A DNA stretch of 34,154 nt, taken from NCBI GenBank assembly GCA_029982755.1, contig JARRBR010000019.1:1-34154 (forward strand), in the 5' to 3' direction. The notes under the pieces were generated by a model. The model was not told where the DNA came from and made no database searches. It saw only the letters and a list, made by a program, of their open reading frames with translations. The position numbers and the translations under genes were made by a program. Shown here one piece after another: positions 1 through 8,205 of this stretch (position 1 is its first letter; every line of letters begins with the position of its first letter). Source of the DNA: Rhodocyclaceae bacterium. Its GTDB lineage: Bacteria; Pseudomonadota; Gammaproteobacteria; Burkholderiales; Rhodocyclaceae.

Positions 1-1833
1 GGCGGCGTCGGCGATCGCGCGCAGCTCGGCAGGCGTGGTCAGCCCGCCCCACATCCGCGGCACCACCGAGTAGGTGCCGTCCTTCTGGATGTTGGCGTGC
101 GCGCGCTCGTTGATGAAGCGCGATTGCGGGTCGTCCCTGGCCTCGTGCGGCCACGACGAGATCAGGTAGTAATTGACCGCCGGCCGGCACTTGTCGCAGC
201 CGTTGGGCGTGCGCCAGCCGAGCGTCTCGAACACCGCCTCCTTGCTGGTGAGGTGGTGCTTGAAGATGGCCTCGCGCACCACCTTGTGCGAATGCTCGGT
301 GCAGGCGCACACCGGCTTGTCGCTGGCGCTGACCGCCTGGTAGGCGCCGCCCACGGTGGAGGCGAGGATCTGCTCGACCAGGCCGGTGCAGGAGCCGCAG
401 GAGGACGCCGCCTTGGTGTGCTTCTTGACCTCGTCGAGCGTGAACAGCCCCTGCTCCTTGATCGCCTTGACGATGGTGCCCTTGCACACGCCGTTGCAGC
501 CGCACACCTCGGCGGTGTCGGGCATGCTGGCGGCGCGGTTCTCGCCCTTGTGGCCGGCATCGCCGAGCTTGTTCTGGCCGAACATCAGGTGGTCGCGGAT
601 CTCGTGGATGTCCTGGCGGTCCTTCATCAGCTGGAAGTACCAGGCGCCGTCGGCGGTGTCGCCGTAGAGCACCGAGCCGACGATGCGGTCGTCCTTGAGC
701 ACGACGCGCTTGTACACACCGCCCTGCTTGTCGTGGAGCACGATCTCCTCGGTGCCCGGGCCACCGCTGAAATCGCCCGCCGAGAACACGTCGATGCCGG
801 TGACCTTGAGCTTGGTCGAGGTCACCGAGCCCTCGTAGCGACCGATGCCGAAGTTGGCGAGGTGGTTCGCGCACACCTTGCCCTGCTCGAACAGCGGCGC
901 CACCAGGCCATAGGCGATGCCGCGGTGCGCCACGCACTCGCCCACCGCGTAGATGCGTGGGTCGGTGACCGTCTGCAGCGTGTCCGACACATGGATGCCG
1001 CGCACCCGGCCGCTGCCGCAGTAGAGGCCGGCGGATTCGGCGAGCGTGCAGTTCGGCCGGATACCGGCGGCGACCACCACGAGGTCGGCGGGGATCTCCA
1101 TGCCGTCCTTGAAGCGCACCGCGCCGACGCGCTCGGCACCGTCCTCGCCCCGCATGCCGCCCGCCGCGTTGCGCGCCGGCAGCAGCGCCTCGGTCTGGCG
1201 CGCGAGCAGGAACTTCATGCCCTTGGCCTCGAGCGAGGCCTGCAGCATGTCGGCGGCGGCCTTGTCGAGCTGGCGCTCCATGATCCACTCGCCGATGTGT
1301 ACCACGGTGACGTCCATACCGCGCAGCATCAGGCCGTTGGCGGCTTCCAGACCGAGCAGGCCGGCGCCGATCACCACCGCGTGGCGGTACTTGCCGGCGG
1401 CGTCGATCATCGCTTCGGTGTCCGCGATGTCGCGGTAGCCGAGCACGCCGGGCAGGTCGTTGCCGGGGATCGGCGGGATGAAGGGGGTGGAGCCGGTCGC
1501 CAGCAGCAGGCGGTCGTAGTCCGCCTCGGTGACGCTGCCGTCCTTCGACTCGGCGATCACCTTGCGCCGGATGCGGTCGATCTTCGTCACCTGCCTGCCG
1601 GCGTAAAGCGTGATGCCGTTGTCGCGGTACCAGTCGAGATCGTTGAGCATGATCTCGGGCAGCGTCATCTCGCCGGCCAGCACCGGCGAGAGCAGGATGC
1701 GGTTGTAGTTGCCGTGCGGCTCGGCGCCGAACACGGTGATGTCGTACAGGTCGGGGGCGAGCTTCAGCAGCTCCTCGATCGTGCGCACGCCGGCCATGCC
1801 ATTGCCGACCAACACGAGTTTCATCTTCTTCAT
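1..1833 (-). CDS. nirB: NAD(P)H-dependent assimilatory nitrite reductase large subunit (NirB), C-terminus truncated by the window edge
   Basis: Minus strand reads MKKMKLVLVGNGMAGVRTIEELLKLAPDLYD..., with a Cys-rich BFD-like [2Fe-2S] region (VCGCNGVCKGTIV...ASSCGSCTGLVEQ). Open to position 1, so absent from the ORF track. Confidence 0.93.
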   Translation of the reverse strand, partial: MKKMKLVLVGNGMAGVRTIEELLKLAPDLYDITVFGAEPHGNYNRILLSPVLAGEMTLPEIMLNDLDWYRDNGITLYAGRQVTKIDRIRRKVIAESKDGSVTEADYDRLLLATGSTPFIPPIPGNDLPGVLGYRDIADTEAMIDAAGKYRHAVVIGAGLLGLEAANGLMLRGMDVTVVHIGEWIMERQLDKAAADMLQASLEAKGMKFLLARQTEALLPARNAAGGMRGEDGAERVGAVRFKDGMEIPADLVVVAAGIRPNCTLAESAGLYCGSGRVRGIHVSDTLQTVTDPRIYAVGECVAHRGIAYGLVAPLFEQGKVCANHLANFGIGRYEGSVTSTKLKVTGIDVFSAGDFSGGPGTEEIVLHDKQGGVYKRVVLKDDRIVGSVLYGDTADGAWYFQLMKDRQDIHEIRDHLMFGQNKLGDAGHKGENRAASMPDTAEVCGCNGVCKGTIVKAIKEQGLFTLDEVKKHTKAASSCGSCTGLVEQILASTVGGAYQAVSASDKPVCACTEHSHKVVREAIFKHHLTSKEAVFETLGWRTPNGCDKCRPAVNYYLISSWPHEARDDPQSRFINERAHANIQKDGTYSVVPRMWGGLTTPAELRAIADAA

Positions 1834-1864
1834 AACGCTTCTCCGCAATGATGCGATTTCGGAT

Positions 1865-2299
1865 TCAGTAGGCAAGCATTCGACACACCGGGATCGAGGG
1901 CCCCGGAACCGGGACCTCCGCCGCCGTCAGGACGGGCCATAGCTGTTCGGAAGATTCGGCAAGGCCTCCCACCACGATCAACGCCGAGGCGGACAGCGGC
2001 TCGCCGGCAACACGAACAGGCAACTCGGCGAGGCTGGCACGCAGCGCGGGCACGCAGCCCGCACCGTCCGCCCCCACCACGGCCGCGGGGGTGTTGCGCG
2101 CCATCCCTGCCGCAATCAGGCGGGCAACGATCTGCAGCAGCTGCGTGATCCCGCCGCGAAAAACCAGCGTGGCCTTGCTGCTGACCAGTGACGACCAGTC
2201 GGCCTGGGCCATCTCGTCAACAATCAGCAGCGGGCCCGCCAGCTCGGCCTCGGCCACCCTGTCTCCAACACGTGCTGTCTCCATCGCGCATGTGCTCAT
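1865..2299 (-). CDS. Truncated/degenerate uroporphyrinogen-III C-methyltransferase (SUMT)-like protein, C-terminal half only
   Basis: ATG at 2299 with a GGAGGGAG-type RBS. ATLVFRGGITQLLQIVARLIAAGMARNTPAAVV...LASLPVRV...SALIVVGGLAE-type block resembles the SUMT/CysG C-terminal half (TLVFYMGL..., LIA.GM...TPAAVV, ALIVVG). No N-terminal SAM-binding GAGPGD motif. Confidence 0.6.
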   Translation of the reverse strand: MSTCAMETARVGDRVAEAELAGPLLIVDEMAQADWSSLVSSKATLVFRGGITQLLQIVARLIAAGMARNTPAAVVGADGAGCVPALRASLAELPVRVAGEPLSASALIVVGGLAESSEQLWPVLTAAEVPVPGPSIPVCRMLAY

Positions 2300-2360
2300 G
2301 CGTCTGCTCCCTCCGGGGCTTCGATCACAAAAACTGCCTATGGGGCCAGGCGCAGGCGGC

Positions 2361-3218
2361 TCAGGCGCGCATTGCAGCAGACTCACGCTTGGCTGTAGCC
2401 GCGCTGCGCGCACGGGCGCTGCCGATCGGCTCGACCTTGCGCTGCTTCTCGTACAGGAAGCTCAGCACCTCGTGACGGTAGTGCGTGTAGCGCGCATCGT
2501 CGGCGAGCTCGAGGCGGTCGCGCGGGCGTGGCAGGTCGATGTCGAGCACCTGGCCGATGGTGGCCGAGGGGCCGTTGGTCATCATCACGATGCGGTCGGA
2601 CAGCAGCACCGCCTCGTCCACATCGTGCGTGATCATCATCACCGTGTTGTGCAGCTCGGACTGGATGCGCATGACCTCGTCCTGGAGGTGGGCGCGGGTG
2701 AGCGCGTCGAGCGCGCCGAAGGGCTCGTCGAGCAGCAGCACCTTGGGCTCCATCGCCAGCGCGCGGGCGATGCCCACGCGCTGCTTCATGCCACCCGAGA
2801 TCTCCGCCGGCAGGCGGTCGAGGGCGTGGCTCATGCTGACCATCTCGAGGTTGTGCAGGATCCAGTCGCGCTGCTCGGCGGCGCTGCGCTTGCCCTGGAA
2901 GATCTTCTGCACCGCGATCTCGACGTTCTGGTAGACGGTCAGCCAGGGCAGCAGCGAGTGGTTCTGGAACACCAGCGCGCGGTCGGGTCCGGGCGCGTTG
3001 ACCTCGCGCCCATCGACGATGACGCCGCCCGAGGTCGCGCGCAGCAGGCCGGCGACGATGTTGAGCACGGTGGATTTGCCGCAGCCGGAGTGGCCGATGA
3101 GCGAGATGTACTCACCGCGCTGGATGTCGAGATTGACGTCGGCGAGCACCGGGTTGGTGACGCCGCCGCGGGAGAACGCCATGTCGACGCGGGAGATGCT
3201 GAGATAGGCTTGGCTCAT
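2361..3218 (-). CDS. nrtD: Nitrate/sulfonate-type ABC transporter ATP-binding protein (NrtD-like)
   Basis: MSQAYLSISRVDMAFSRGG...; Walker A GHSGCGKST, signature ISGGMKQRVGIARAL, Walker B VLLLDEPFGALDA. Confidence 0.93.
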   Translation of the reverse strand: MSQAYLSISRVDMAFSRGGVTNPVLADVNLDIQRGEYISLIGHSGCGKSTVLNIVAGLLRATSGGVIVDGREVNAPGPDRALVFQNHSLLPWLTVYQNVEIAVQKIFQGKRSAAEQRDWILHNLEMVSMSHALDRLPAEISGGMKQRVGIARALAMEPKVLLLDEPFGALDALTRAHLQDEVMRIQSELHNTVMMITHDVDEAVLLSDRIVMMTNGPSATIGQVLDIDLPRPRDRLELADDARYTHYRHEVLSFLYEKQRKVEPIGSARARSAATAKRESAAMRA

Positions 3219-3231
3219 GATCGGGTGCTCC

Positions 3232-4092
3232 TCAGGCGGGGGTGGTGCCACGGGTGACGCGCCGGCCGGCCCAGGCGACGATACGGTCGAGCAGGAAGCC
3301 GACGACGCCGACATAGACGAGGGCGAGGATGATGTCGCTGATGCGCGACGAATTCCATGCGTCCCAGATGAAGAAGCCGATGCCCACGCCGCCGATCAGC
3401 ATCTCGGCGGCGACGATCGCCAGCCACGACAGGCCGACGCCGATGCGCAGGCCCGAGAAGATGTAGGGCGAGGCAGCCGGCAGCATGATCTTCCAGAAGT
3501 ACTCGATGCCGTTGAGCCGGATCACGCGGGCGACGTTGCGGTAGTCCTCGGGGATGTTCCGGATGCCCACCGAGGTGTTGATGATGATCGGCCAGATCGC
3601 GGTGATGAAGATCACGAAGATCGCCGACGGATTGCTGTCCTGGAAGCCGGCCAGCGAGATCGGCAGCCAGGCCAGCGGCGGCACCGTGCGCAGCACCTGG
3701 AAGATGGGGTCGAGCCCGCGCAGCGCCCAGGTCGATTGCCCGACAAGCACACCCAGGCTCACCCCGGCGATCACCGCGAGCAGGTAGCCGTAGGCCACGC
3801 GCTCGAGGCTGGCGAGGATCTGCCAGGCCAGGCCGACGTCGTTGCCCCCGTTGTCGAAGAAGGGGTCGATGATCAGCTCCCAGGTGTCGGAGAGCACCTG
3901 GCTCGGCGGGGGCAGCGCTGCGCCGGGACGGGTACAGAGCAGCTCCCAGATCGTGACCAGCAGCATCAGCACCACCAGCGGCGGCAGCACATGCTGGGCG
4001 AAACGCCGGTAGAGCGTGAGGGCGTGCATGCGCCACGCCGGAGGCGCAGCGGAGGCCGGCGCAAGGCCGGCGATCGAGGTCGTGTCGCTCAT
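3232..4092 (-). CDS. nrtB: Nitrate ABC transporter permease (NrtB-like)
   Basis: 286 aa hydrophobic protein with a BPD_transp_1-type EAA region (IIINTSVGIRNIPEDYRNVARVIRLNGIEYFWKIMLPAASPYIFSGLRIGVGLSWLAIVAAEML). Confidence 0.92.
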   Translation of the reverse strand: MSDTTSIAGLAPASAAPPAWRMHALTLYRRFAQHVLPPLVVLMLLVTIWELLCTRPGAALPPPSQVLSDTWELIIDPFFDNGGNDVGLAWQILASLERVAYGYLLAVIAGVSLGVLVGQSTWALRGLDPIFQVLRTVPPLAWLPISLAGFQDSNPSAIFVIFITAIWPIIINTSVGIRNIPEDYRNVARVIRLNGIEYFWKIMLPAASPYIFSGLRIGVGLSWLAIVAAEMLIGGVGIGFFIWDAWNSSRISDIILALVYVGVVGFLLDRIVAWAGRRVTRGTTPA

Positions 4093-4134
4093 GGCGGACT
4101 CCTTGCGAATGCGGGATGCGTGTGGTCGCGGGCG

Positions 4135-5442
4135 TCAGCCACGCACGCTCTTGATGGCGAGGCTGTCGAGATAAGCCATGGGGTTGGCCGGGTCGAAGAC
4201 CTTGCCGTCGAAGAAGGTCTCGACGCCGCGCGAGGTCGAGGCCGGGATGTCGGCTGCCGCCACGCCGAGCTCCTTGGCGGCCTGGCGCCACAGATCCTCG
4301 CGGTTGACCTTGGCCACCCAGCCCTTCATGTCGAAGTCGCGCGGCAGGTAGCCCCAGCGGATGTTCTCGGTGAGGAACCACAGGTCGTGGCTCTGGAAGG
4401 GGTAGGACGCCTGGTCCTTCCAGTAGCGCATCTGCTGCGGGCTGTTCTCGACCACGCGGCCGGTGCCATAGTCGAAGTCGCCGCGCATGCGATCGACGAT
4501 GTCCTCGAAGGGCGCGTTGATCCAGCGCCGCTTGGCACAGATCCGCGCCACCTCCTCGCGGTTGGCGGGGTCCTCGCAGAACATCTGCGCCTCCATCACC
4601 GCCTTGAGCAGGGCCTTGGTCGCGTTCGGGTTCGCATCCACGTAGTCGGCGCGCATGCCGAAGGCCTTCTCGGGGTGGTTGTGCCACAGCTCGCCGGTGG
4701 TGTTGGCGGTGTAGCCGATGCCCTGGTTGATGAGCTGGCGGTTCCACGGCTCGCACACGCAGAAGGTGTCCATGCTGCCCACCTTCATGTTGGCCACCAT
4801 CTGCGCCGGCGGCACCACGATCGTGGAGATGTCGCGCGTGGGGTCGATGCCCCCCGCGGCCAGCCAGTAGCGGATCCACATGTCGTGGGTGCCGCCGGGG
4901 AAGGTCATCGCCGCGTTGACCGGCTTGCCGCTGGCGCGCTTGGCGGCGAGCGCCGCCTTGAACGCGGTCGTGTCGGTGCCGACCTTGAGGTCCTTGTACT
5001 CGTTGCCCACCGAGATGCACTGCCCGGCCAGGTTCAGGCGGGCGAGGATGTACATCGGCACCGGCACGTTGTTGGCCGTCATCGCCCCGCTGGCGATCAG
5101 GTAGGGCATGGGGGTGAGGATGTGGGCGCCGTCGATGCCGTTGCGCTGCGAGCCGAGCACCAGGTTGTCGCGGGTGGTACCCCAGGACGACTGCTTGAGC
5201 ACCTCGACCTCGGTCATGCCGTGCTTGGCGAAGAAGCCCTTCTCGTCGGCGACGAAGAGCGGCGCGGCGTCGGTGAGCGCGATGAAGCCGAGCTTGGCCT
5301 TCGTCGTCTCGAGCGCGCCGCCGGCGGCGCGCGCCCGGCTCGACCACAACCCACCCACCATCGCCGCCCCGGTCAGCGCGGCGGCGCTGCGCATGAAGTC
5401 ACGACGGCTGAAGTCCGACTGCTTGATTGCCTTGTTGCCCAT
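4135..5442 (-). CDS. nrtA: Nitrate ABC transporter substrate-binding protein (NrtA/CmpA-like), Tat signal
   Basis: MGNKAIKQSDFSRRDFMRSAAALTGAAMVGG (twin-arginine signal), then LGFIALTDAAPLFVADEKGFFAKHGM...; directly upstream of nrtB and nrtD. Confidence 0.93.
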   Translation of the reverse strand: MGNKAIKQSDFSRRDFMRSAAALTGAAMVGGLWSSRARAAGGALETTKAKLGFIALTDAAPLFVADEKGFFAKHGMTEVEVLKQSSWGTTRDNLVLGSQRNGIDGAHILTPMPYLIASGAMTANNVPVPMYILARLNLAGQCISVGNEYKDLKVGTDTTAFKAALAAKRASGKPVNAAMTFPGGTHDMWIRYWLAAGGIDPTRDISTIVVPPAQMVANMKVGSMDTFCVCEPWNRQLINQGIGYTANTTGELWHNHPEKAFGMRADYVDANPNATKALLKAVMEAQMFCEDPANREEVARICAKRRWINAPFEDIVDRMRGDFDYGTGRVVENSPQQMRYWKDQASYPFQSHDLWFLTENIRWGYLPRDFDMKGWVAKVNREDLWRQAAKELGVAAADIPASTSRGVETFFDGKVFDPANPMAYLDSLAIKSVRG

Positions 5443-5476
5443 GATCGACTCCTGAATGTGAACCGCTGAAAGCAAT

Positions 5477-5525
5477 AAGGCGCCCATCCCTGCCCGCGCT
5501 AAGACTGGCAATGGATGGACGCCTT
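5477..5525 (-). terminator. Intrinsic terminator of the nrtA leader, 5' arm overlapping ANTAR hairpin P2
   Basis: Minus strand: AAGGCGTCCATCC (5525-5513) pairs with GGATGGGCGCCTT (5489-5477), 13 bp including one G-U, 23-nt loop, followed by TATTGCTTT-type T-rich sequence. Confidence 0.75.
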
Positions 5526-5530
5526 TGTCC
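5517..5530 (-). promoter_or_regulatory. ANTAR (NasR) target hairpin P2
   Basis: Minus strand GGAC-AAAGGC-GTCC: hexanucleotide loop with A1 and G4; its loop and 3' arm are the 5' arm of the terminator. Confidence 0.75.
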
Positions 5531-5564
5531 GGGATGTGGCGCGCCGGGCGCCACACTGAGTCTC

Positions 5565-5580
5565 GAACCGCCTTTGGTTC
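5565..5580 (-). promoter_or_regulatory. ANTAR (NasR) target hairpin P1
   Basis: Minus strand GAACC-AAAGGC-GGTTC: 5-bp stem, hexaloop identical to that of P2, with A1 and G4. Confidence 0.75.
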
Positions 5581-5597
5581 CGCCTCGATTCAGCTTA

Positions 5598-5614
5598 CGC
5601 ACGACTCGTGCCAG
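5598..5614 (-). promoter_or_regulatory. Sigma54 (RpoN) -24/-12 promoter driving nrtA and downstream genes
   Basis: Minus strand CTGGCACGAGTCGTGCG: GG and GC elements separated by 10 nt, close to YTGGCACGRNNNTTGCW; predicted TSS about 5588, just before P1. Confidence 0.75.
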
Positions 5615-5690
5615 GTCCTGCAGGACCTCCCTTTTCCTTGCGCCAGCTGGGTTTCGCGCACGATCGACGAGGGCGGACCGGCTTCGGCCA

Positions 5691-5707
5691 TGCACTGCTG
5701 CAGTGCA
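5691..5707. promoter_or_regulatory. NtrC-like enhancer site 2
   Basis: TGCAC-TGCTGCA-GTGCA, a perfect dyad with GCAC-N7-GTGC spacing. Confidence 0.7.
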
Positions 5708-5719
5708 GCAGACCGTCTT

Positions 5720-5740
5720 GGCGCACAAGCCCGGTGCGCC
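5720..5740. promoter_or_regulatory. NtrC-like enhancer site 1
   Basis: GGCGCAC-AAGCCCG-GTGCGCC, GCAC-N7-GTGC dyad; centre 31 bp from site 2. Confidence 0.7.
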
Positions 5741-5799
5741 GGTGAGCGTCGGGAGAACGATGCCGCTGGCGCTCGCACGGGCGCCGTCCACGACCTGTC

Positions 5800-5815
5800 C
5801 GCCCGTCCGCGGGCG
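5800..5815 (-). terminator. Small GC hairpin downstream of nasR (possible weak terminator)
   Basis: CGCCCG-TCCG-CGGGCG, 6-bp stem with 4-nt loop; no clear U-tract. Confidence 0.25.
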
Positions 5816-5846
5816 CGGCGTCGGTGCTGACGGGGGCAGCCGGCGC

Positions 5847-7169
5847 TCAGCCCCGGCGGGGCAGCAACTCGGCCATCGCGAGCACGGCCTGCGCCACGTC
5901 CACCAGGCGCCGGCCCTGGTTCATGGCCGTCTGCCGCAGCAGGCGATAGGCCTCGTCCTCGGCCAGCCCCTGGTGGCGCATCAGCACGCCCTTGGCGCGC
6001 TCGACCAGCTTGCGCTCGTCAAGGGTGGCACGCACCGCTGCAAGCTCGTCGCTCATTGCCTGCAGCCGCAGCGACTGCGCCTGCAGCACATCGACGATCG
6101 AGCGCGTCAGCCGCGGGCCGATCGGCTCGCCGCCGGCCGGCTCATCACCGGCCGGGCGGTTTGGCACGCCAGCACCGGCTTCGCCCGCCGAGGGACCCAC
6201 CAGCGCGCCCAGCGCTGCGGGTGCAGCGGGGAGCCCGGCGAGCGCCCGCAGCAGGCTCTGGGGATCGTCCGGATCGGCCCGCAACGCGGCGATGCGCTGG
6301 GCACACGCGGCGCGCAGGCCGTCGGCGAGCGCAACCTCGGTCTCGCGCATGATCTCCAGGCGCTGCGAGCAGCAGGCGAACCAGGGTTCGGCCAGCGCCG
6401 GCTCGAGCGCCGCGCCCTGACCGGCGGCGATCAGCTTGCGGCGCAGGCGCTCGAGTTCGGCCATCGGCATGCGCGCGCGCGCCTGCTCCCACGACGAGCG
6501 CACCGCCGGCGGGCAAAAGGCCTCGAAGCGCTCGAAGCAGGCCTCCTGCGCCTCGATCAGGTGCAGCAGCGCCTGATCTCCGCGCGCACCCGCGCTCGCC
6601 GCACCCCCTGCGGCGAAGGCCGCGGCACCGCTGGCGCGCTCCTGGCCGGCGAGCTCCTTGCCCTGCATGAGGTTGAACAGCGCCACCAGCAGCCGCGACA
6701 CCGCCGGCTCCGCAGCCACGTCGGCGGCCTCGAACACCAGCGCGAGCAGGGCCGCGATCACGCGGCTGAAGTGCTGCGTGGCCTCGCCCGCGGTGCAGCG
6801 CAGCGCGTCGACCGCCGCGCGCGTGCCGGTCAGCCCATCGAGGGCATGAAGCGCGAACGCGACCCGGGTGAACAGGCGTGCGCCGCCTGGCATCGCCTGG
6901 GCAGGTTCCGCCTGGCACACCTCCGGCTGAGCCAGCCAGGCGCGCACCGCAGCCTCCGCGGCAGCGCTGGCCTCGACCCGCGCAGCGCGTTCGGCGCCAA
7001 AGCTGGCGCCGCCGGACGCGAGGTGGAGGTTGGATGCGCCGCGCTCGGCCTGCAGCCGATGCACCAGTTCGCTCACCGCATGAACGAGTTCGCAACTGCG
7101 CGCGAGTTGCTCGAGGTCGTGGATTTCACATCGGCGGGCGGCGACGAGGAAGGCGAGCATCGAATCCAT
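5847..7169 (-). CDS. nasR: Nitrate/nitrite-sensing (NIT domain) ANTAR antiterminator, NasR-like
   Basis: N-terminal NIT-like region (LVHRLQAERGASNLHLASGG) and C-terminal ANTAR block (LDERKLVERAKGVLMRHQGLAEDEAYRLLRQTAMNQGRRLVDVAQAVL). Confidence 0.9.
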   Translation of the reverse strand: MDSMLAFLVAARRCEIHDLEQLARSCELVHAVSELVHRLQAERGASNLHLASGGASFGAERAARVEASAAAEAAVRAWLAQPEVCQAEPAQAMPGGARLFTRVAFALHALDGLTGTRAAVDALRCTAGEATQHFSRVIAALLALVFEAADVAAEPAVSRLLVALFNLMQGKELAGQERASGAAAFAAGGAASAGARGDQALLHLIEAQEACFERFEAFCPPAVRSSWEQARARMPMAELERLRRKLIAAGQGAALEPALAEPWFACCSQRLEIMRETEVALADGLRAACAQRIAALRADPDDPQSLLRALAGLPAAPAALGALVGPSAGEAGAGVPNRPAGDEPAGGEPIGPRLTRSIVDVLQAQSLRLQAMSDELAAVRATLDERKLVERAKGVLMRHQGLAEDEAYRLLRQTAMNQGRRLVDVAQAVLAMAELLPRRG

Positions 7170-7296
7170 TGGGGCTCCAGCGTGGGGGGTGCGGGGGTCG
7201 CCAGGTGGGCAACCGGGCAAGCCACAGGGGAGACCCTAGCAAGACCCATGCAAGGCACGACGGGCGTGGGCGGGACACGGCGAAGCCGGCGCGGAT

Positions 7297-8205
7297 TCAG
7301 CGCCCGCCGCGGCCGAGCGCCGCGATGCCGGCAAGCAGCGGCAGCACGCGCTCCGGCGCGGCCAGCAGCGCGCGATGGATCTGCACCAGGCGTGCGCCGG
7401 CAGCCAGGCGCGCCGCCGCCACCCGCACCGAATCGATGCCCCCCACGCTGATCAGGCAGACCTCGGCGCCGAGCGCATCGGCGAGCGCGGCCAGTCGCTC
7501 ACCTGCGCGTTGCGGCGCGCCCTCGGCCGACACCAGCAGTCCGTCGGCGCCCGCCTCGACCAGGTGCCGGGCCCAGACCGCGGCGTCCGCGCGCTCCATC
7601 CATGCGGCGGGCAGCTTGGCCACCAGCGCCAGGCGCCGGACGCGCGGCAGGCGGTCGCGAACTTCGGCAAGGCTCGCGAGCAGATCGACGCAGTGCGCCG
7701 GCGAGGCGCCGCTGCGCCCGGGATTGAGCACCGCGTAGTCGGCAGACGCCTGCCACCCGGCGAGCGCAGCGCGCAGCCGTCCGCGGCACGCCGCCGCCCC
7801 GGCGTCCTCCACACGGGGCACGAGCAGGCTGAGGCCGTGGCACGGACGTGCGACCGCGCCCCGACCAGGATGGCGCAGCGCTGCGATCCGCAGCAGTGGC
7901 AGCTGACCCTGCGCTGACGGACGGTGGCTGCCGGTCTCCACCCCGCCGACACCCAGTGCCGCAGCATCCGCCAGCAAGCGCCCCGTGCAATCGAAGCCGG
8001 CCGCGAGCAGCAGCGGCGTCGCGAAACGCAGCCCCATCGCCTCGACCGCAGGCGGCGACGACGCCGCCGTTCCGAGGACGCCCGCGCCCGATGCATCGCC
8101 TGTGCAGGCGCGAGTGCGCGCACAGGGGGCGTGCGCGGCGCGCCGGGCAAGCCGCTGCACGGACCAGCGGCTGCGCAGCGCTCGCGGCGTCGGGCCGGCG
8201 ATCAT
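7297..8205 (-). CDS. Divergent dihydroorotate dehydrogenase (PyrD)-like flavoprotein
   Basis: EAMGLRFATPLLLAAGFDCTGRLLADAAALGVGGVETGSHRP... and ISVGGIDSVRVAAARLAAGARLVQIHRALL resemble the PyrD class 2 barrel; the usual NxSSPNT motif is replaced by LNPGRSGAS. ATG overlaps the upstream stop (ATGA). Confidence 0.7.
   Translation of the reverse strand: MIAGPTPRALRSRWSVQRLARRAAHAPCARTRACTGDASGAGVLGTAASSPPAVEAMGLRFATPLLLAAGFDCTGRLLADAAALGVGGVETGSHRPSAQGQLPLLRIAALRHPGRGAVARPCHGLSLLVPRVEDAGAAACRGRLRAALAGWQASADYAVLNPGRSGASPAHCVDLLASLAEVRDRLPRVRRLALVAKLPAAWMERADAAVWARHLVEAGADGLLVSAEGAPQRAGERLAALADALGAEVCLISVGGIDSVRVAAARLAAGARLVQIHRALLAAPERVLPLLAGIAALGRGGR

Noticed and set aside
97-1851. 584-aa plus-strand ORF
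   Set aside because: Antisense shadow of nirB caused by high GC; low-complexity His/Ala/Val/Arg-rich sequence, no RBS or family motif.
3217-5469. 750-aa plus-strand and 710-aa minus-strand (3215-5347) ORFs
   Set aside because: Out-of-frame shadows over nrtA/nrtB; the real frames have clear ABC transporter motifs.
7200-7240. Possible sigma54 promoter upstream of nasR (minus strand TGGCTTGCCCGGTTGCC)
   Set aside because: GG-GC spacing is 11 rather than 10 nt and the -24 element is poor.
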